From the NCBI GenBank assembly GCA_014762505.1, contig JABURS010000043.1, forward strand, positions 310,001 through 374,000: a stretch of 64,000 nt of DNA. The letters are read 5' to 3'. Source of the stretch: Chromatiales bacterium (lineage in GTDB: Bacteria > Pseudomonadota > Gammaproteobacteria > SpSt-1174). Each line of letters starts with the position of its first letter. The stretch's first letter is position 1. Position numbers and translations under genes: made by a program. The notes under the pieces were generated by a model. It made no database searches, was not told where the DNA came from, and saw nothing but the letters and a program-made list of their open reading frames with translations. Positions 17,510 to 29,618 of the stretch are shown here, in pieces.

Positions 17510-18352
17510 TCAGTTCCCGCCGAGATTTCTCCAGATCGCGAGCGTGGGCCCGGACTGGTTCATGGTGTAGAAGTGCAGGCCCGGCGCCCCGCCGTCGAGC
17601 AGGGTCTGGCAGAGGTCGGTGACGACCTCCTCGCCGAAGGCGCGCAGCGATGTCTTGTCCTCGCCGAAGGCCTCCAGGCGCTTGCGCATCCAGCGCGGGA
17701 TCTCGGCACCGCAGGCATCGGAGAAACGCGCCAGTTGGGTGTAGTTGGTGATGGGCATGATGCCCGGCACGATGGGGATGTCGATGCCCAGGCGCTCGCA
17801 GTCATCGAGGAAGCGGAAATAGGCGTCCGCGTTGTAGAAGTACTGCGTGATGGCGCTGTCGGCGCCGGCCTCGACCTTGCGCTGGAAGTTGTTCAGGTCG
17901 GCCGTGGCGGAGGGGGCCTGGGGGTGGAACTCGGGGTAGGCCGCGACCTCGATGTGGAAGTGGTCGCCGGTCTCCGCGCGGATGAAGGCGACCAGTTCAT
18001 TGGCGTAGCTGAAGTCGCCGGTCTCGCGCATGCCCGAGGGGATGTCGCCGCGCAGGGCGACGATGTGGTCGATGCCGTTGGCCTGGTAGTGGGCCAGCAG
18101 TTCGCGAATGGCGGCCTTCTCGCTGCCGATGCAGGAGAGGTGCGGGGCGGCGTCCACGCCGGCGGCACGGATGGAGAGTACGGTGTCGACGGTGCCCTTC
18201 TGGGTGCTGCCGCCGGCGCCGAAGGTGACGGAGAAGTAGCGCGGGGCCATCTCCATCAGCTCCTCGCGCACCTGCGCGAGCTTTTCCTGCCCCTCGTCGG
18301 TCTTGGGCGGGAAGAACTCGCAGGAGAATTCGGGGGTGTTGCCGTTGTTCAT
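17510..18352 (-). CDS. metF: Methylenetetrahydrofolate reductase
   Basis: 280 residues from ATG 18352; a TTG 30 bp further upstream would add ten residues with no homology support. The enzyme reduces 5,10-methylene-THF to 5-methyl-THF using FAD, giving the methyl group for methionine. Visible are the CEFFPPKTDEG start, YFSVTFGAGGST, GVDAAPHLSCIG and ITQYFYNADAYFRFLDDC. It is downstream of ahcY with a hairpin between them and is likely on the transcript controlled by the SAH riboswitch. Confidence 0.95.
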   Translation of the reverse strand: MNNGNTPEFSCEFFPPKTDEGQEKLAQVREELMEMAPRYFSVTFGAGGSTQKGTVDTVLSIRAAGVDAAPHLSCIGSEKAAIRELLAHYQANGIDHIVALRGDIPSGMRETGDFSYANELVAFIRAETGDHFHIEVAAYPEFHPQAPSATADLNNFQRKVEAGADSAITQYFYNADAYFRFLDDCERLGIDIPIVPGIMPITNYTQLARFSDACGAEIPRWMRKRLEAFGEDKTSLRAFGEEVVTDLCQTLLDGGAPGLHFYTMNQSGPTLAIWRNLGGN

Positions 18353-18387
18353 GAGCGGTGTCTCTTGTTCCGGTAACGACAACGGCG

Positions 18388-18410
18388 GACCCGGTGGCGT
18401 GCACCGGGTC
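18388..18410 (-). other. Intercistronic stem-loop between ahcY and metF
   Basis: GACCCGGT (18388-18395) pairs perfectly with ACCGGGTC (18403-18410) around a 7-base loop. There is no T run after it on the minus strand, so it is more likely a processing or mRNA-stability hairpin than a full terminator. This would allow metF to be expressed at a lower level than ahcY. Confidence 0.5.
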
Positions 18411-18424
18411 GCCGGGAGGCGGAA

Positions 18425-19834
18425 TCAGTAGCGGTACTGTTCCGGCTTGTAGGGGCCTTCCACGGGTACGCCCAGGTAGTCGGCCTGGACCTGGGAGAGC
18501 GTGGTCAGGTGTGCACCGATCTTCTGCAGGTGCAGCCGCGCGACCTTCTCGTCCAGGAGCTTGGGCAGCACGTAGACCTGGTTCTCGTACTTGTCGCCAT
18601 GATTGAAGAGTTCGATCTGCGCCAGCACCTGGTTGGTGAAGGAGGCGGACATGACGAAGCTCGGGTGGCCGGTGGCGCAGCCGAGGTTCACCAGGCGGCC
18701 TTCGGCCAGCAGGGTGATCTTCTTGCCGTCCGGGAAGATGATGTGGTCGACCTGCGGCTTGATGTTCTCCCACTCGTACTTGCGCAGGCTGGCGACCTCG
18801 ATCTCGGAGTCGAAGTGGCCGATGTTGCAGACGATGGCCTCGTTCTTCATCGCGGCCATGTGGTCGTGGGTGATGACCGCCTCGTTGCCGGTGGCGGTGA
18901 CGAAGATGTCGCCCATGGGGGCGGCCTCTTCCATGGTGACCACGCGGTAGCCTTCCATCGCCGCCTGCAGGGCGCAGATCGGGTCGATCTCGGTGACGAG
19001 CACGGTGGCGCCGAGGCCGCGGAAGGCCTGGGCACAACCCTTGCCGACGTCGCCGTAGCCGAGCACCACGGCGATCTTGCCGGCCACCATCACGTCGGTG
19101 GCGCGCTTGATGCCGTCCATCAGGGACTCGCGGCAGCCGTAGAGGTTGTCGAACTTGGACTTGGTGACCGAGTCGTTGACGTTCATGGCCGGGAACAGCA
19201 GCTCGCCGTTCTTCGCCATGTGGTAGAGGCGGTGCACGCCGGTGGTGGTCTCCTCGGTGACGCCGCGGATATCGGCGGCCATCCTGGTCCACTTCTGGCT
19301 GTCTTCGGCCAGGGTGCGCTTGAGCACGCCCAGCACGGCCTGCCATTCCTCGTTGTCGGAGGCCTTGGGCTCGGGCACGGCGCCGGCCTTCTCGAATTCG
19401 ACGCCCTTGTGAAGCAGGAGGGTGGCGTCGCCACCGTCGTCGAGGATCATGTTCGGGCCCTTGCCGTCCGGCCAGGCCAGGACCTGCTCAGTGCACCACC
19501 AGTACTCCTCGATGGTCTCGCCCTTCCAGGCATAGACCGGGATGCCGGCGGCGGCGATGGCCGCGGCGGCATGGTCCTGGGTGGAGAAGATGTTGCAGGA
19601 GGCCCAGCGCACCTCGGCACCCAGGTCCACCAGGGTCTCGATGAGCACGGCGGTCTGGATGGTCATGTGCAGGGAGCCGGTGATGCGGGCGCCCTTGAGG
19701 GGCTTGGCGGCGCCGTATTCCTCGCGCAGGGCCATGAGGCCCGGCATCTCGGTCTCGGCGATGGCGATTTCCTTGCGGCCCCAGTCGGCCAGGTTGATGT
19801 CGGCGACCTTGTAGTCTTTGAACTCAGCGGTCAT
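18425..19834 (-). CDS. ahcY: Adenosylhomocysteinase (SAH hydrolase)
   Basis: 469 residues. It splits S-adenosylhomocysteine into adenosine and homocysteine, with bound NAD. Visible are [31 protein letters not shown], the NAD-binding [17 protein letters not shown] and the C-terminal [10 protein letters not shown]. It includes the long insert (about residues 145-185) common in proteobacterial forms. ATG 19834 is preceded by GGAGAA at 19842-19847; a TTG five codons upstream lies inside that ribosome binding site and is rejected. The gene lies directly behind an SAH riboswitch. Confidence 0.97.
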   Translation of the reverse strand: MTAEFKDYKVADINLADWGRKEIAIAETEMPGLMALREEYGAAKPLKGARITGSLHMTIQTAVLIETLVDLGAEVRWASCNIFSTQDHAAAAIAAAGIPVYAWKGETIEEYWWCTEQVLAWPDGKGPNMILDDGGDATLLLHKGVEFEKAGAVPEPKASDNEEWQAVLGVLKRTLAEDSQKWTRMAADIRGVTEETTTGVHRLYHMAKNGELLFPAMNVNDSVTKSKFDNLYGCRESLMDGIKRATDVMVAGKIAVVLGYGDVGKGCAQAFRGLGATVLVTEIDPICALQAAMEGYRVVTMEEAAPMGDIFVTATGNEAVITHDHMAAMKNEAIVCNIGHFDSEIEVASLRKYEWENIKPQVDHIIFPDGKKITLLAEGRLVNLGCATGHPSFVMSASFTNQVLAQIELFNHGDKYENQVYVLPKLLDEKVARLHLQKIGAHLTTLSQVQADYLGVPVEGPYKPEQYRY

Positions 19835-19857
19835 TGGGTTGTTCTCCAAAGTTCCGT

Positions 19858-19932
19858 TGAGCGCCGTTCATTAGGGAAGAGCCGCCGCCCTGAGCCTGAC
19901 AGGTTGGTTCCTGCTGCAGCGCTCCTCAGGGC
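19858..19932 (-). promoter_or_regulatory. SAH riboswitch in the ahcY leader
   Basis: Read on the minus strand, the metK-ahcY gap holds the SAH riboswitch pattern. Stem P1 pairs GCCCUGAG (19925-19932) with CUCAGGGC (19887-19894). The conserved core GAGGAGCGCUGCA follows P1, and AACGGCGCUCA closes the element. GAGCGC (19919-19924) is exactly complementary to GCGCUC (19859-19864), forming the expected pseudoknot helix. It ends 11 nt before the ahcY Shine-Dalgarno (19844-19847). This class raises expression when SAH builds up, so it should switch on SAH removal. The call rests on motif and pairing, without a covariance-model score. Confidence 0.9.
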
Positions 19933-19950
19933 GGGGTCGGGGTTATCCGA

Positions 19951-21117
<1,167 letters not shown>

Positions 21118-21235
21118 GGGACTTCCTCTGACGGATACACCGGGCGCGGGCAGGCCCCGCGCGGAAAGTCTCGAATCTTACCGCAGCTTGGTGGCGAAAC
21201 GCACGTGTGACGGCGGGAAGGTGCCCGGCGGCCGC

Positions 21236-22039
21236 CTAATAGCCCCAGACGCCCTCGAGCAGCTCGGAGTAACCCCGGTATTGCTGTGGGCTTGCCGGTT
21301 CGAAGCCCGGCAGATTGACCTGGCGCAGCATGGCCTGGCCGGCCGGCGAGCCACCGGCCTCGATCAGGGCCTGGCGGATGCGGGCCTTCACCTCGGGCGG
21401 GACGTCGGGGCCCGCCGAGAGGGCCATGTGCGGGACCTGCTCGGTGGTGGTGACGGTATTGAGGCCGGGGTTGGCCTGTACCAGGGGGGTGGGGATCATT
21501 GCGGCGGCCACCTCGCCGCTGAAGACCTTCTGCACGGCGACGGTGCTGTCATCCACCTCGACGATGATCGGCTGGCGCATCGGGTTGGGAAACAGCTGGC
21601 TGAGGCGCACGGCCCCCAGGCTCGGCGAGCCCTGCGAGGCCAGTTTCCTTCCCACCAGTTCATCGGGATCGAAGACCAGTGTGTCGGGGCCGGTCACCAG
21701 GCTGAAGCTGACCACGTCCGGCAGCTTGGCCAGGGGTTCGTAGTCCATGCGTTCCATGCGAAAGGCGGTGAGGTGGGCGGCATCCAGCACCAGGTCATAC
21801 TCGCCGGCCTGCTTGCTGCGCTCCCAGTAGCCGAGGAAGTTCGGGGCGGTCACCAGCCGGATCTGCTCGCCGGTCTGGCGGGAGAGGTACTGGGCCAGCG
21901 GCGTGTAGGCCCGGATGATGTCGTCCTTGGGCAGGATGGGCTGCACGACCAGGGTGTACTCGGCGGGCCGTGCCAGCGGGCTGGCCAGCAGGGCCAGCAG
22001 GCCAAAGAGGGGGATCAGGCTCCGGGTGATCTTGCGCAT
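21236..22039 (-). CDS. PhnD-like periplasmic substrate-binding protein, orphan
   Basis: 267 residues. A Sec signal peptide (about 1-25, MRKITRSLIPLFGLLALLAS) is followed by a type 2 periplasmic-binding fold of the phosphate/phosphite/phosphonate (PhnD) family: YTPLAQYLSRQTGEQIRLV, GEYDLVLDAAHLTAFRMERM and GSPSLGAVRLSQLF. No ABC permease or ATPase gene accompanies it, so it may act as a sensor domain partner or with a distant transporter; the ligand cannot be told from sequence. ATG 22039 is preceded by GGAGGAG. It ends 118 bp before metK and is divergent from tkt across 485 bp. Confidence 0.75.
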   Translation of the reverse strand: MRKITRSLIPLFGLLALLASPLARPAEYTLVVQPILPKDDIIRAYTPLAQYLSRQTGEQIRLVTAPNFLGYWERSKQAGEYDLVLDAAHLTAFRMERMDYEPLAKLPDVVSFSLVTGPDTLVFDPDELVGRKLASQGSPSLGAVRLSQLFPNPMRQPIIVEVDDSTVAVQKVFSGEVAAAMIPTPLVQANPGLNTVTTTEQVPHMALSAGPDVPPEVKARIRQALIEAGGSPAGQAMLRQVNLPGFEPASPQQYRGYSELLEGVWGY

Positions 22040-22524
22040 GGCTTGCACTCCTCCGACTGATGGTCTTGTCGCTGGCCCGGAGTGCTGCTCGCATCCTGCG
22101 CTCCGGAGGGCGTGCCTCACGCCGTCCCATGTTTTATTAAGGAGTTTAATACAGGCTGCCATGCACGTCGTGGAGGTTCGTCGTGAGGCGTGGCACGCCC
22201 ATCGGACTGTCCTTCAGGTGTCGATGTGGCGTGACGGTTCGGGGAGGTTTTTCTTAAACAATATATTTATCAATGAGTTGCATTCGAATCCTGTGTGCGG
22301 CGCCCGGTCATCCCACCCCGTGGTATTGCCCCGCCAGACGGACTAGGGGAAAATACCCGGCTTTTACGCCCCGGGATTCTGTGCCACCCGTCACGCCTGT
22401 GCCGGCGCCAGCGCGCCGCCGAGGGGCAGTGTTTCCGCGCGATGTCCCCGCCGATGCCGGCCTCGCCGCCGGCGCGGACGTCGCCCCGACCCGATTCAGA
22501 AACCAAGCAATGGGAGATCCACCT
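22040..22524. promoter_or_regulatory. 485 bp gene-free region between the PhnD-like gene and tkt
   Basis: This is the longest gene-free stretch in the window. It must hold promoters for both flanking genes. It contains a hairpin CCGGAG/CTCCGG (22077-22082, 22101-22106), a long inverted repeat (22108-22200), an A+T palindrome (22135-22151) and an A+T-rich patch at 22252-22280 that could drive the PhnD-like gene. From about 22330 to 22524 lies the tkt leader, GC-rich with no recognisable riboswitch. Possible tkt promoter elements (TTGCCC near 22326, AAAATA near 22349) are weak. I see no convincing gene in it. Confidence 0.6.
22108..22200. repeat. Long inverted repeat enclosing a LysR-type palindrome
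   Basis: GGGCGT plus GCCTCACG (22108-22121) pairs with CGTGAGGC (22182-22189) and ACGCCC (22195-22200), with a 5-base bulge. That is 14 base pairs across a 60-base loop. Inside the loop TATTAA-GGAGT-TTAATA (22135-22151) is a perfect 6+5+6 palindrome that fits T-N11-A and TNA-N7-TNA, the LysR/CbbR operator form. The pairing is seen directly; the binding role is inference. Confidence 0.5.
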
Positions 22525-24510
22525 ATGCCTTCTCGTAGAGACCTTGCCAACGCCATTCGCGCGCTGAGCATGGACGCGGTGCAAAAGGCCAAGTCCGGTC
22601 ATCCGGGCGCCCCGATGGGCATGGCCGATATCGCCGAAGTCCTCTACAACGATTTCATGCGCCACAATCCGACCAACCCGGACTGGTGCGACCGCGACCG
22701 CTTCATCATGTCCAACGGTCACGGCTCCATGCTGCCCTACTCCGTGCTGCACCTGACCGGCTACGACCTGCCGATGGAAGAGCTGAAGAACTTCCGCCAG
22801 CTGCACTCCCGCACCCCGGGCCACCCCGAATACGGCTATGCCCCCGGCATCGAGACCACCACCGGTCCGCTGGGTCAGGGCATCAGCAACGGTGTGGGCA
22901 TGGCGATCGCCGAGAAGGCCCTGGCCGCCCGTTTCAACAAGCCCGGCCACGAGATCGTCGACCACAACACCTACGTGTTCCTGGGCGACGGCTGCATGAT
23001 GGAGGGCATCTCCCATGAGGCCTGCGCGCTGGCCGGCACCCTGGGCCTGGGCAAGCTCATCGCCCTGTACGACGACAACGGCATCTCCATCGACGGCGAG
23101 GTCGAGGGCTGGTTCACCGACGACACGCCGCAGCGCTTCGAGGCCTACGGCTGGCACGTGGTGCGCAACGTCGATGGCCACGATCCGGCGGCCATCAAGG
23201 CGGCCATCGAGGAGGCGCGCAGCGTCACCGACAAGCCGTCGATGATCCAGTGCAAGACCATCATCGGCTGGGGCTCGCCCAACAAGCAGGGCAAGGAAGA
23301 GTGTCACGGCGCGCCGCTGGGCGACGACGAGATCAAGCTGGTGCGCGAGACCATCGGCTGGAACCATGGCCCGTTCGAGATCCCGGACGAGATCTATGCC
23401 GGCTGGGATGCGAAGGAGAAGGGCGCCGCCGCCGAGGCCGCCTGGAACGAGAAGTTCGAGGCCTACCGCAAGGAATTCCCGGAACTGGCCGCCGAGTTCG
23501 AGCGCCGCGTGATGAACAAGGCGCTGGCCAGCGACTGGGAAGCCCAGGCCGACGCCTTCATCAAGGCCGTGGCCGAGAAGGGCGACACCATCGCCACCCG
23601 CAAGGCCTCGCAGAACGCCATCGAGGGCTTCGCCGGCTTCACCGACTTCATGGGCGGTTCCGCCGACCTGGCCGGCTCCAACCTGACCCTGTGGTCGGGT
23701 GCCAAGCCGATGCGCCACAACAACGCCGAGGCGAACTACATCAACTACGGCGTGCGTGAGTTCGGCATGGCCGCCATCGTCAACGGCATCTCGCTGCACG
23801 GCGGCTTCGTGCCCTATGGCGCGACCTTCCTGATGTTCTCGGAGTACGCGCGCAACGCCCTGCGCATGGCCGCGCTGATGAAGATCCGTCACATCGAGGT
23901 CTTCACCCACGACTCGATCGGCCTGGGCGAAGACGGTCCCACCCACCAGCCGGTGGAGCAGACCGCGACCCTGCGCATGATCCCGAACATGTCGGTGTGG
24001 CGTCCCTGTGACGCGGTCGAGACCGCGGTGGCCTGGAAGATGGCGGTGAAGAAGGCCGACGGCCCGACCTCGCTGATCCTCTCGCGCCAGAACCTGGCCC
24101 ACCAGGCGCGTACCGACGACCAGATCGCCGCCATCGAGCGCGGCGGCTACGTCCTGAAGGACTGCGACGGCACCCCGGACGTGATCCTCATCGCCACCGG
24201 TTCCGAAGTGGCCCTGGCGGTTGGTGCGGCCGAGGCCATGAGCGGCAAGAAGGTGCGCGTCGTGTCCATGCCGAGCGTGGACCACTTCGAGGCCCAGGAT
24301 GCCGCCTACCAGGAATCCGTGCTGCCGAAGTCCGTCACCGCCCGCGTGGTGGTGGAAGCCGGCGTGCCGGACGGCTGGTACAAGTACGCCAGCACCATCG
24401 TCGGTCTGCGCCGCTTCGGCGAGTCCGCCCCGGCAGGCGACCTCTTCAAGGAGTTCGGCTTCACCGTGGAGAACGTGGTGAAGGCCGCCGAAGAGGCCAT
24501 GGCCAAGTAA
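22525..24510 (+). CDS. tkt: Transketolase
   Basis: 661 residues. This thiamine-diphosphate enzyme moves two-carbon units in the pentose phosphate and Calvin cycles. Seen are [18 protein letters not shown], the ThDP motif [13 protein letters not shown] ... [10 protein letters not shown], and [18 protein letters not shown] in the pyrimidine domain. ATG 22525 is chosen because GGGAG lies at 22512-22516; an in-frame ATG at 22510 overlaps that site. It is the first gene of tkt-gap-pgk-pyk-fba, a set used in carbon fixation as well as sugar metabolism. Confidence 0.97.
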   Translation: MPSRRDLANAIRALSMDAVQKAKSGHPGAPMGMADIAEVLYNDFMRHNPTNPDWCDRDRFIMSNGHGSMLPYSVLHLTGYDLPMEELKNFRQLHSRTPGHPEYGYAPGIETTTGPLGQGISNGVGMAIAEKALAARFNKPGHEIVDHNTYVFLGDGCMMEGISHEACALAGTLGLGKLIALYDDNGISIDGEVEGWFTDDTPQRFEAYGWHVVRNVDGHDPAAIKAAIEEARSVTDKPSMIQCKTIIGWGSPNKQGKEECHGAPLGDDEIKLVRETIGWNHGPFEIPDEIYAGWDAKEKGAAAEAAWNEKFEAYRKEFPELAAEFERRVMNKALASDWEAQADAFIKAVAEKGDTIATRKASQNAIEGFAGFTDFMGGSADLAGSNLTLWSGAKPMRHNNAEANYINYGVREFGMAAIVNGISLHGGFVPYGATFLMFSEYARNALRMAALMKIRHIEVFTHDSIGLGEDGPTHQPVEQTATLRMIPNMSVWRPCDAVETAVAWKMAVKKADGPTSLILSRQNLAHQARTDDQIAAIERGGYVLKDCDGTPDVILIATGSEVALAVGAAEAMSGKKVRVVSMPSVDHFEAQDAAYQESVLPKSVTARVVVEAGVPDGWYKYASTIVGLRRFGESAPAGDLFKEFGFTVENVVKAAEEAMAK

Positions 24511-24521
24511 AACAATATTGA

Positions 24522-24543
24522 CCGGCGGCCTGCGGGCCGTCGG
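24522..24543 (+). other. Intercistronic hairpin after tkt
   Basis: CCGGCGGCC (24522-24530) pairs with GGCCGTCGG (24535-24543), with one G-U pair and a 4-base loop. No U run follows, so read-through into gap is expected. It may stabilise the upstream mRNA or reduce distal expression. Confidence 0.55.
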
Positions 24544-24570
24544 CACGATTTCTTCAAACTACGCGAGTAG

Positions 24571-25584
<1,014 letters not shown>

Positions 25585-25603
25585 GCCGCCTCGGCATGAA
25601 CGC

Positions 25604-25630
25604 GGGGTCGGCGGCCTGTCCGCCGGCCCC
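25604..25630 (+). other. Intercistronic hairpin between gap and pgk
   Basis: GGGGTCGGCGG (25604-25614) pairs with CCGCCGGCCCC (25620-25630), 11 base pairs including one G-U, with loop CCTGT. The following bases (GGCGTTTAAG) are not a strong U tract, so partial termination or mRNA processing is more likely than a full stop. Confidence 0.55.
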
Positions 25631-25726
25631 GGCGTTTAAGCGCTGTTTCGAGAATTGTTCGTCAAGCCGTTACCCGGGCTTCACAAACCATTCTTAATCT
25701 ATGCAAAGTCTCTATAGGAGTGTGTC

Positions 25727-26902
25727 ATGTCCGTCATCAAGATGACCGACCTGGATCTCGCCGGCAAGCGTGTCCTCATCCGTCAGGATCTCAACGTCCC
25801 GCTCAAGGACGGCAAGGTCACCAGCGACAAGCGCATCCGTGCCTCCCTGCCGACCATCGAGCACTGCATCAAGGCCGGTGCCAAGGTCATGATCATGTCC
25901 CACCTCGGCCGTCCCACCGAGGGCGAGTACGCCGAGGAATTCTCCCTGGCGCCGGTGGCGGCCCACATGGGCGGCCTGCTGGGCAAGGACGTGGGCCTGG
26001 TGAAGGACTACCTCGGTGGCGTCGAACTCAACGACGGCGACGTCGTGATCCTCGAGAACGTGCGCTTCAACGCAGGTGAGAAGAAGAACGACGACGAACT
26101 GTCCAAGAAGTACGCTGCCCTGTGCGACGTCTTCGTGATGGACGCCTTCGGCACCGCGCACCGCGCCCAGGCCTCCACCCACGGCGTGGCCAAGTACGCC
26201 CCCACCGCCTGCGCCGGCCCGCTGCTGGCGGCCGAGCTGGATGCCCTGGGCAAGGCCCTGGACAACCCGAAGCGCCCGATGGTCGCCATCGTCGGCGGCT
26301 CCAAGGTCTCCACCAAGCTCACCGTGCTGGAATCCCTGTCCAAGGTCGTCGACCAGCTGATCGTCGGTGGCGGCATCGCCAACACCTTCATCGCCGCGGC
26401 CGGCCACAACGTGGGCAAGTCGCTGTACGAGGCCGATCTCATCGACACCTGCAAGAAGCTCTCCGCCGACGCCGAGTCGCGTGGCGGCAGCATCCCGGTG
26501 CCGGTGGACGTGGTCTGCGGCAAGGAATTCTCCGAGACCGCCGCGGCCGAGCTGAAGCCGGTGGCGGACGTGCAGGACGACGACATGATCTTCGACGTCG
26601 GTCCCGAAACCTCGAAGCTGTTCGAGGAAATCCTCAAGAAGGCGGGTACCATCGTCTGGAACGGTCCGGTGGGCGTGTTCGAGTTCGACCAGTTCGGCGA
26701 GGGCACCAAGGCCCTGTCGCTGGCCATCGCCGAATCCGACGCCTTCTCGATCGCGGGCGGCGGCGACACCCTGGCCGCGGTGGACAAGTACGACATCGCC
26801 GACAAGGTCTCCTACATCTCCACCGGCGGCGGCGCCTTCCTCGAATTCCTGGAAGGCAAGAAACTGCCGGCCGTGGAAATCCTGGAACAGCGCGCGAAGT
26901 GA
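25727..26902 (+). CDS. pgk: Phosphoglycerate kinase
   Basis: 391 residues, typical of bacterial PGK (about 387-395). It transfers phosphate between 1,3-bisphosphoglycerate and ADP. Visible are [57 protein letters not shown] and the C-terminal [18 protein letters not shown] lies just before ATG 25727. It sits in the usual gap-pgk order. Confidence 0.97.
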   Translation: MSVIKMTDLDLAGKRVLIRQDLNVPLKDGKVTSDKRIRASLPTIEHCIKAGAKVMIMSHLGRPTEGEYAEEFSLAPVAAHMGGLLGKDVGLVKDYLGGVELNDGDVVILENVRFNAGEKKNDDELSKKYAALCDVFVMDAFGTAHRAQASTHGVAKYAPTACAGPLLAAELDALGKALDNPKRPMVAIVGGSKVSTKLTVLESLSKVVDQLIVGGGIANTFIAAAGHNVGKSLYEADLIDTCKKLSADAESRGGSIPVPVDVVCGKEFSETAAAELKPVADVQDDDMIFDVGPETSKLFEEILKKAGTIVWNGPVGVFEFDQFGEGTKALSLAIAESDAFSIAGGGDTLAAVDKYDIADKVSYISTGGGAFLEFLEGKKLPAVEILEQRAK

Positions 26903-26912
26903 TCGTGTGAGC

Positions 26913-26940
26913 AGGGGCCGCCTTTCGCGGCCCCTTTCGT
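26913..26940 (+). terminator. Stem-loop terminator-like element after pgk
   Basis: AGGGGCCGC (26913-26921) pairs perfectly with GCGGCCCCT (26927-26935) around CTTTC. The tail TTCGTT has four T in six, so termination is probably partial and pyk can still be reached. Confidence 0.6.
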
Positions 26941-26968
26941 TGCATCAACCAAGAAGGTTTAACTGCCT

Positions 26969-28411
26969 GTGAGAAGAACAAAGATCATCGCCACCATGGG
27001 TCCGGCCACCGATACTCCGGCAGTGGTGGAGCGACTGGTGAAGGCCGGGGTGGACGTGGTGCGCCTGAATTTCTCCCACGGCAGCCCCGAGGAACACCAG
27101 CGTCGGGCCGACATGGTCCGCGAGGCCTCGAAGAAGCTCGGGCGCCAGGTGGCCATACTCGGCGACCTGCAGGGCCCAAAGATCCGCATCGACCGCTTCA
27201 AGGACGGCCAGGTCAACCTGGAGGAGGGCGCGCCCTTCGTCCTGGACGCCGACCTGGACAAGAACGCGGGTGACGAGCAGGCCGTGGGCCTGACCTACAA
27301 GGCCCTGCCCAACGACGTGGTCGCGGGCGACACGCTGCTGCTGGACGACGGCCGCCTGGTCCTCAAGGTGGAAAAGGTCGAGGGGCAGAAGATCCACACC
27401 ACCGTGGTGCACGGCGGCATCCTCTCGAACAACAAGGGGATCAACCGCCTGGGCGGCGGGCTGTCGGCCGAGGCCATCACCGACAAGGACCGTGCCGACA
27501 TCCGGACCGCGGCGGCCATCGGCGTGGACTACCTCGCCATGTCCTTCCCGCGCAACGCCGAGGACGTGCGTGAATGCCGGCGCCTGATGGAGGAGGCCGG
27601 TGGCAAGGCGGGCATCGTCTCCAAGATCGAGCGGGCCGAGGCCCTGGAGTGCATCGACGAGATCATCGAGGCCTCCGATACCATCATGATCGCGCGCGGC
27701 GACCTGGGCGTGGAGATTGGCGACGCCGAGCTGCCGGCCGTGCAGAAGCTGCTGATCAAGCGCGCCCGTGAGATGAACCGCATCGCCATCACGGCCACGC
27801 AGATGATGGAGTCGATGATCGTCAATCCGATCCCGACCCGCGCCGAGGTGTTCGACGTGGCCAACGCCGTGCTCGACGGCACCGACGCCGTGATGCTCTC
27901 GGGCGAGACCGCCACCGGCAAGTACCCGGACAAGGTTGTTGCCGCCATGGGGCGCATCTGCGAGTCGGCCGAGCAGCAGCGCACCGCCAAGGTCTCGGAC
28001 CACCGCATCAACCAGACCTTCCAGCGCGTGGACGAGGCCATTGCCATGGCCAGCATGTACACGGCTAACCACCTGAATGTAAAGGCGATTGCTGCGCTGA
28101 CCGAGTCCGGCTCCACCACGTTGTGGATGTCGCGCATCAGCTCCGGCATCCCCATCTACGCGTTGACGCGTCATGAGGAGACGTGTAGAAAGGTAAGCCT
28201 TTATCGCGGCGTCTATCCCGTCCAGTTCCCCACCATCCAGACCAGTCACGCCGAGGCCAACATGCGTGTCGTGGACCTGCTCAAGAGCCAGGGTGTGGTG
28301 GCGGACGGTGATCTCGTCATCATTACCAAGGGCGATCTGATGGGGGTGCAGAACGGCACCAATGCCATGAAGATCGTCCGGGTCGGTGAGATGGTCGCGG
28401 GCGAAGCCTGA
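26969..28411 (+). CDS. pyk: Pyruvate kinase
   Basis: 480 residues from a GTG start, with AAGAAGG upstream. It converts phosphoenolpyruvate and ADP to pyruvate and ATP. Evident are [41 protein letters not shown], the catalytic [26 protein letters not shown] and [11 protein letters not shown]. The C-terminal regulatory domain is complete, as in PykA/PykF. Coupling to pgk and fba places it at the outlet of the three-carbon pool. Confidence 0.96.
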   Translation: MRRTKIIATMGPATDTPAVVERLVKAGVDVVRLNFSHGSPEEHQRRADMVREASKKLGRQVAILGDLQGPKIRIDRFKDGQVNLEEGAPFVLDADLDKNAGDEQAVGLTYKALPNDVVAGDTLLLDDGRLVLKVEKVEGQKIHTTVVHGGILSNNKGINRLGGGLSAEAITDKDRADIRTAAAIGVDYLAMSFPRNAEDVRECRRLMEEAGGKAGIVSKIERAEALECIDEIIEASDTIMIARGDLGVEIGDAELPAVQKLLIKRAREMNRIAITATQMMESMIVNPIPTRAEVFDVANAVLDGTDAVMLSGETATGKYPDKVVAAMGRICESAEQQRTAKVSDHRINQTFQRVDEAIAMASMYTANHLNVKAIAALTESGSTTLWMSRISSGIPIYALTRHEETCRKVSLYRGVYPVQFPTIQTSHAEANMRVVDLLKSQGVVADGDLVIITKGDLMGVQNGTNAMKIVRVGEMVAGEA

Positions 28412-28432
28412 CCCCGTCACCACACCGGCCGA

Positions 28433-28461
28433 TAGTTGTTCCAGACATCTTGTCTTATACT
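28433..28461 (+). promoter_or_regulatory. Candidate sigma-70 promoter of fba
   Basis: TATACT (28456-28461) is a good -10 element and lies 17 bp after TAGTTG (28433-28438). It sits 37 bp before the fba start, and the surrounding DNA is locally A+T-rich. fba could then be transcribed independently of tkt-pyk. The -35 is only partial. Confidence 0.4.
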
Positions 28462-28497
28462 TTAGCGTTTTACTTGGAATTGTAGAGGAGGTCCCTT

Positions 28498-29562
28498 ATG
28501 GCCCTGATTTCGATGCGTCAGCTGCTGGATCATGCCGCCGAGCATGGCTACGGCATGCCCGCCTTCAACGTGAACAACATGGAACAGGTGCATGCCATCA
28601 TGCAGGCGGCCGACGAAGTCGATTCGCCGGTGATCATGCAGGGTTCGGCCGGTGCGCGTTCCTACGCGGGCGAGCCCTTCCTGCGTCACCTGATCCAGGC
28701 CGCTGTCGAGATGTACCCGCACATCCCGATCGTGATGCACCAGGACCACGGCTCCGAGCCGGCTGTCTGCCTGCGCTCGATCCAGTCCGGTTTTTCCTCG
28801 GTCATGATGGACGGTTCCCTCATGCCCGACATGAAGACCCCGGCCACCTATGAATACAACGTGGAAGTCACCCGCAAGGTGGTGGAAATCGCCCACGCCG
28901 GCGGTGTCTCCGTGGAAGGCGAGCTCGGCTGCCTGGGTTCGCTGGAAACCGGCATGATGGGTGAAGAGGACGGCCACGGTGCCGAGGGCAAGCTGGACAT
29001 GGACATGCTGCTCACCGATCCGGAAGAGGCCGCCGACTTCGTGAAGAAGACCGGTGTGGACGCCCTGGCCATCGCCATCGGCACCTCCCACGGCGCCTAC
29101 AAGTTCACCCAGAAACCGACCGGCAAGGTGCTGCGTATCGACCGCGTGAAGGAAATCCACCAGCGCATCCCGTCGGTGCATCTCGTCATGCACGGCTCCT
29201 CCTCGGTGCCGCAGGAATGGCTGGAAATCATCAACAACTACGGCGGCGACATGGGTACCACCTATGGTGTGCCGGTCGAGGAGATCGTCGAGGGCATCAA
29301 GAACGGCGTGCGCAAGGTCAACATCGACACCGACCTGCGCATGGCCTCCACCGGTGCCATCCGCAAGCACCTGGCGGAGAACGCGTCCAACTTCGACCCG
29401 CGCAAGTTCCTCAAGGCCTCCACCGCGGCCATGAAGGAGATCTGCAAGGCCCGTTACGAGGCCTTCGGCTGTGCCGGCATGGCTTCCAAGATCAAGCCGA
29501 TCTCGCTGGAAGACATGACTGCCCGCTACCTCAGCGGCGAGCTGGATCCGAAGGTCAACTAA
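28498..29562 (+). CDS. fba: Class II fructose-bisphosphate aldolase
   Basis: 354 residues, the CbbA/Fba long class II type. It interconverts fructose-1,6-bisphosphate (and probably sedoheptulose-1,7-bisphosphate) with triose phosphates using zinc. Seen are [14 protein letters not shown], the metal and catalytic region [39 protein letters not shown] and [13 protein letters not shown] perfect GAGGAGG ribosome binding site precedes ATG 28498. A strong terminator follows. Confidence 0.97.
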   Translation: MALISMRQLLDHAAEHGYGMPAFNVNNMEQVHAIMQAADEVDSPVIMQGSAGARSYAGEPFLRHLIQAAVEMYPHIPIVMHQDHGSEPAVCLRSIQSGFSSVMMDGSLMPDMKTPATYEYNVEVTRKVVEIAHAGGVSVEGELGCLGSLETGMMGEEDGHGAEGKLDMDMLLTDPEEAADFVKKTGVDALAIAIGTSHGAYKFTQKPTGKVLRIDRVKEIHQRIPSVHLVMHGSSSVPQEWLEIINNYGGDMGTTYGVPVEEIVEGIKNGVRKVNIDTDLRMASTGAIRKHLAENASNFDPRKFLKASTAAMKEICKARYEAFGCAGMASKIKPISLEDMTARYLSGELDPKVN

Positions 29563-29589
29563 GACCCCGGTCACGGCCTGCAGCGCTAA

Positions 29590-29618
29590 GGGGGGCGGTT
29601 CATCCGCCCCCCTTTTTT
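29590..29618 (+). terminator. Rho-independent terminator after fba
   Basis: GGGGGGCGG (29590-29598) pairs perfectly with CCGCCCCCC (29604-29612), loop TTCAT, followed by six T. This is a textbook terminator closing the carbon-metabolism block. Confidence 0.93.

Noticed and set aside
21118-21235. SAM riboswitch upstream of metK
   Set aside because: The leader has a GC hairpin but none of the core motifs of known SAM riboswitches.
22191-22205. Possible sigma-54 promoter (TGGCACG) before tkt
   Set aside because: The -24 part is perfect, but the -12 part reads TCGGA instead of TTGC, and the site lies inside the inverted repeat.
22270-24546. Long open frame antisense to tkt
   Set aside because: Same kind of shadow; transketolase motifs are complete on the plus strand.
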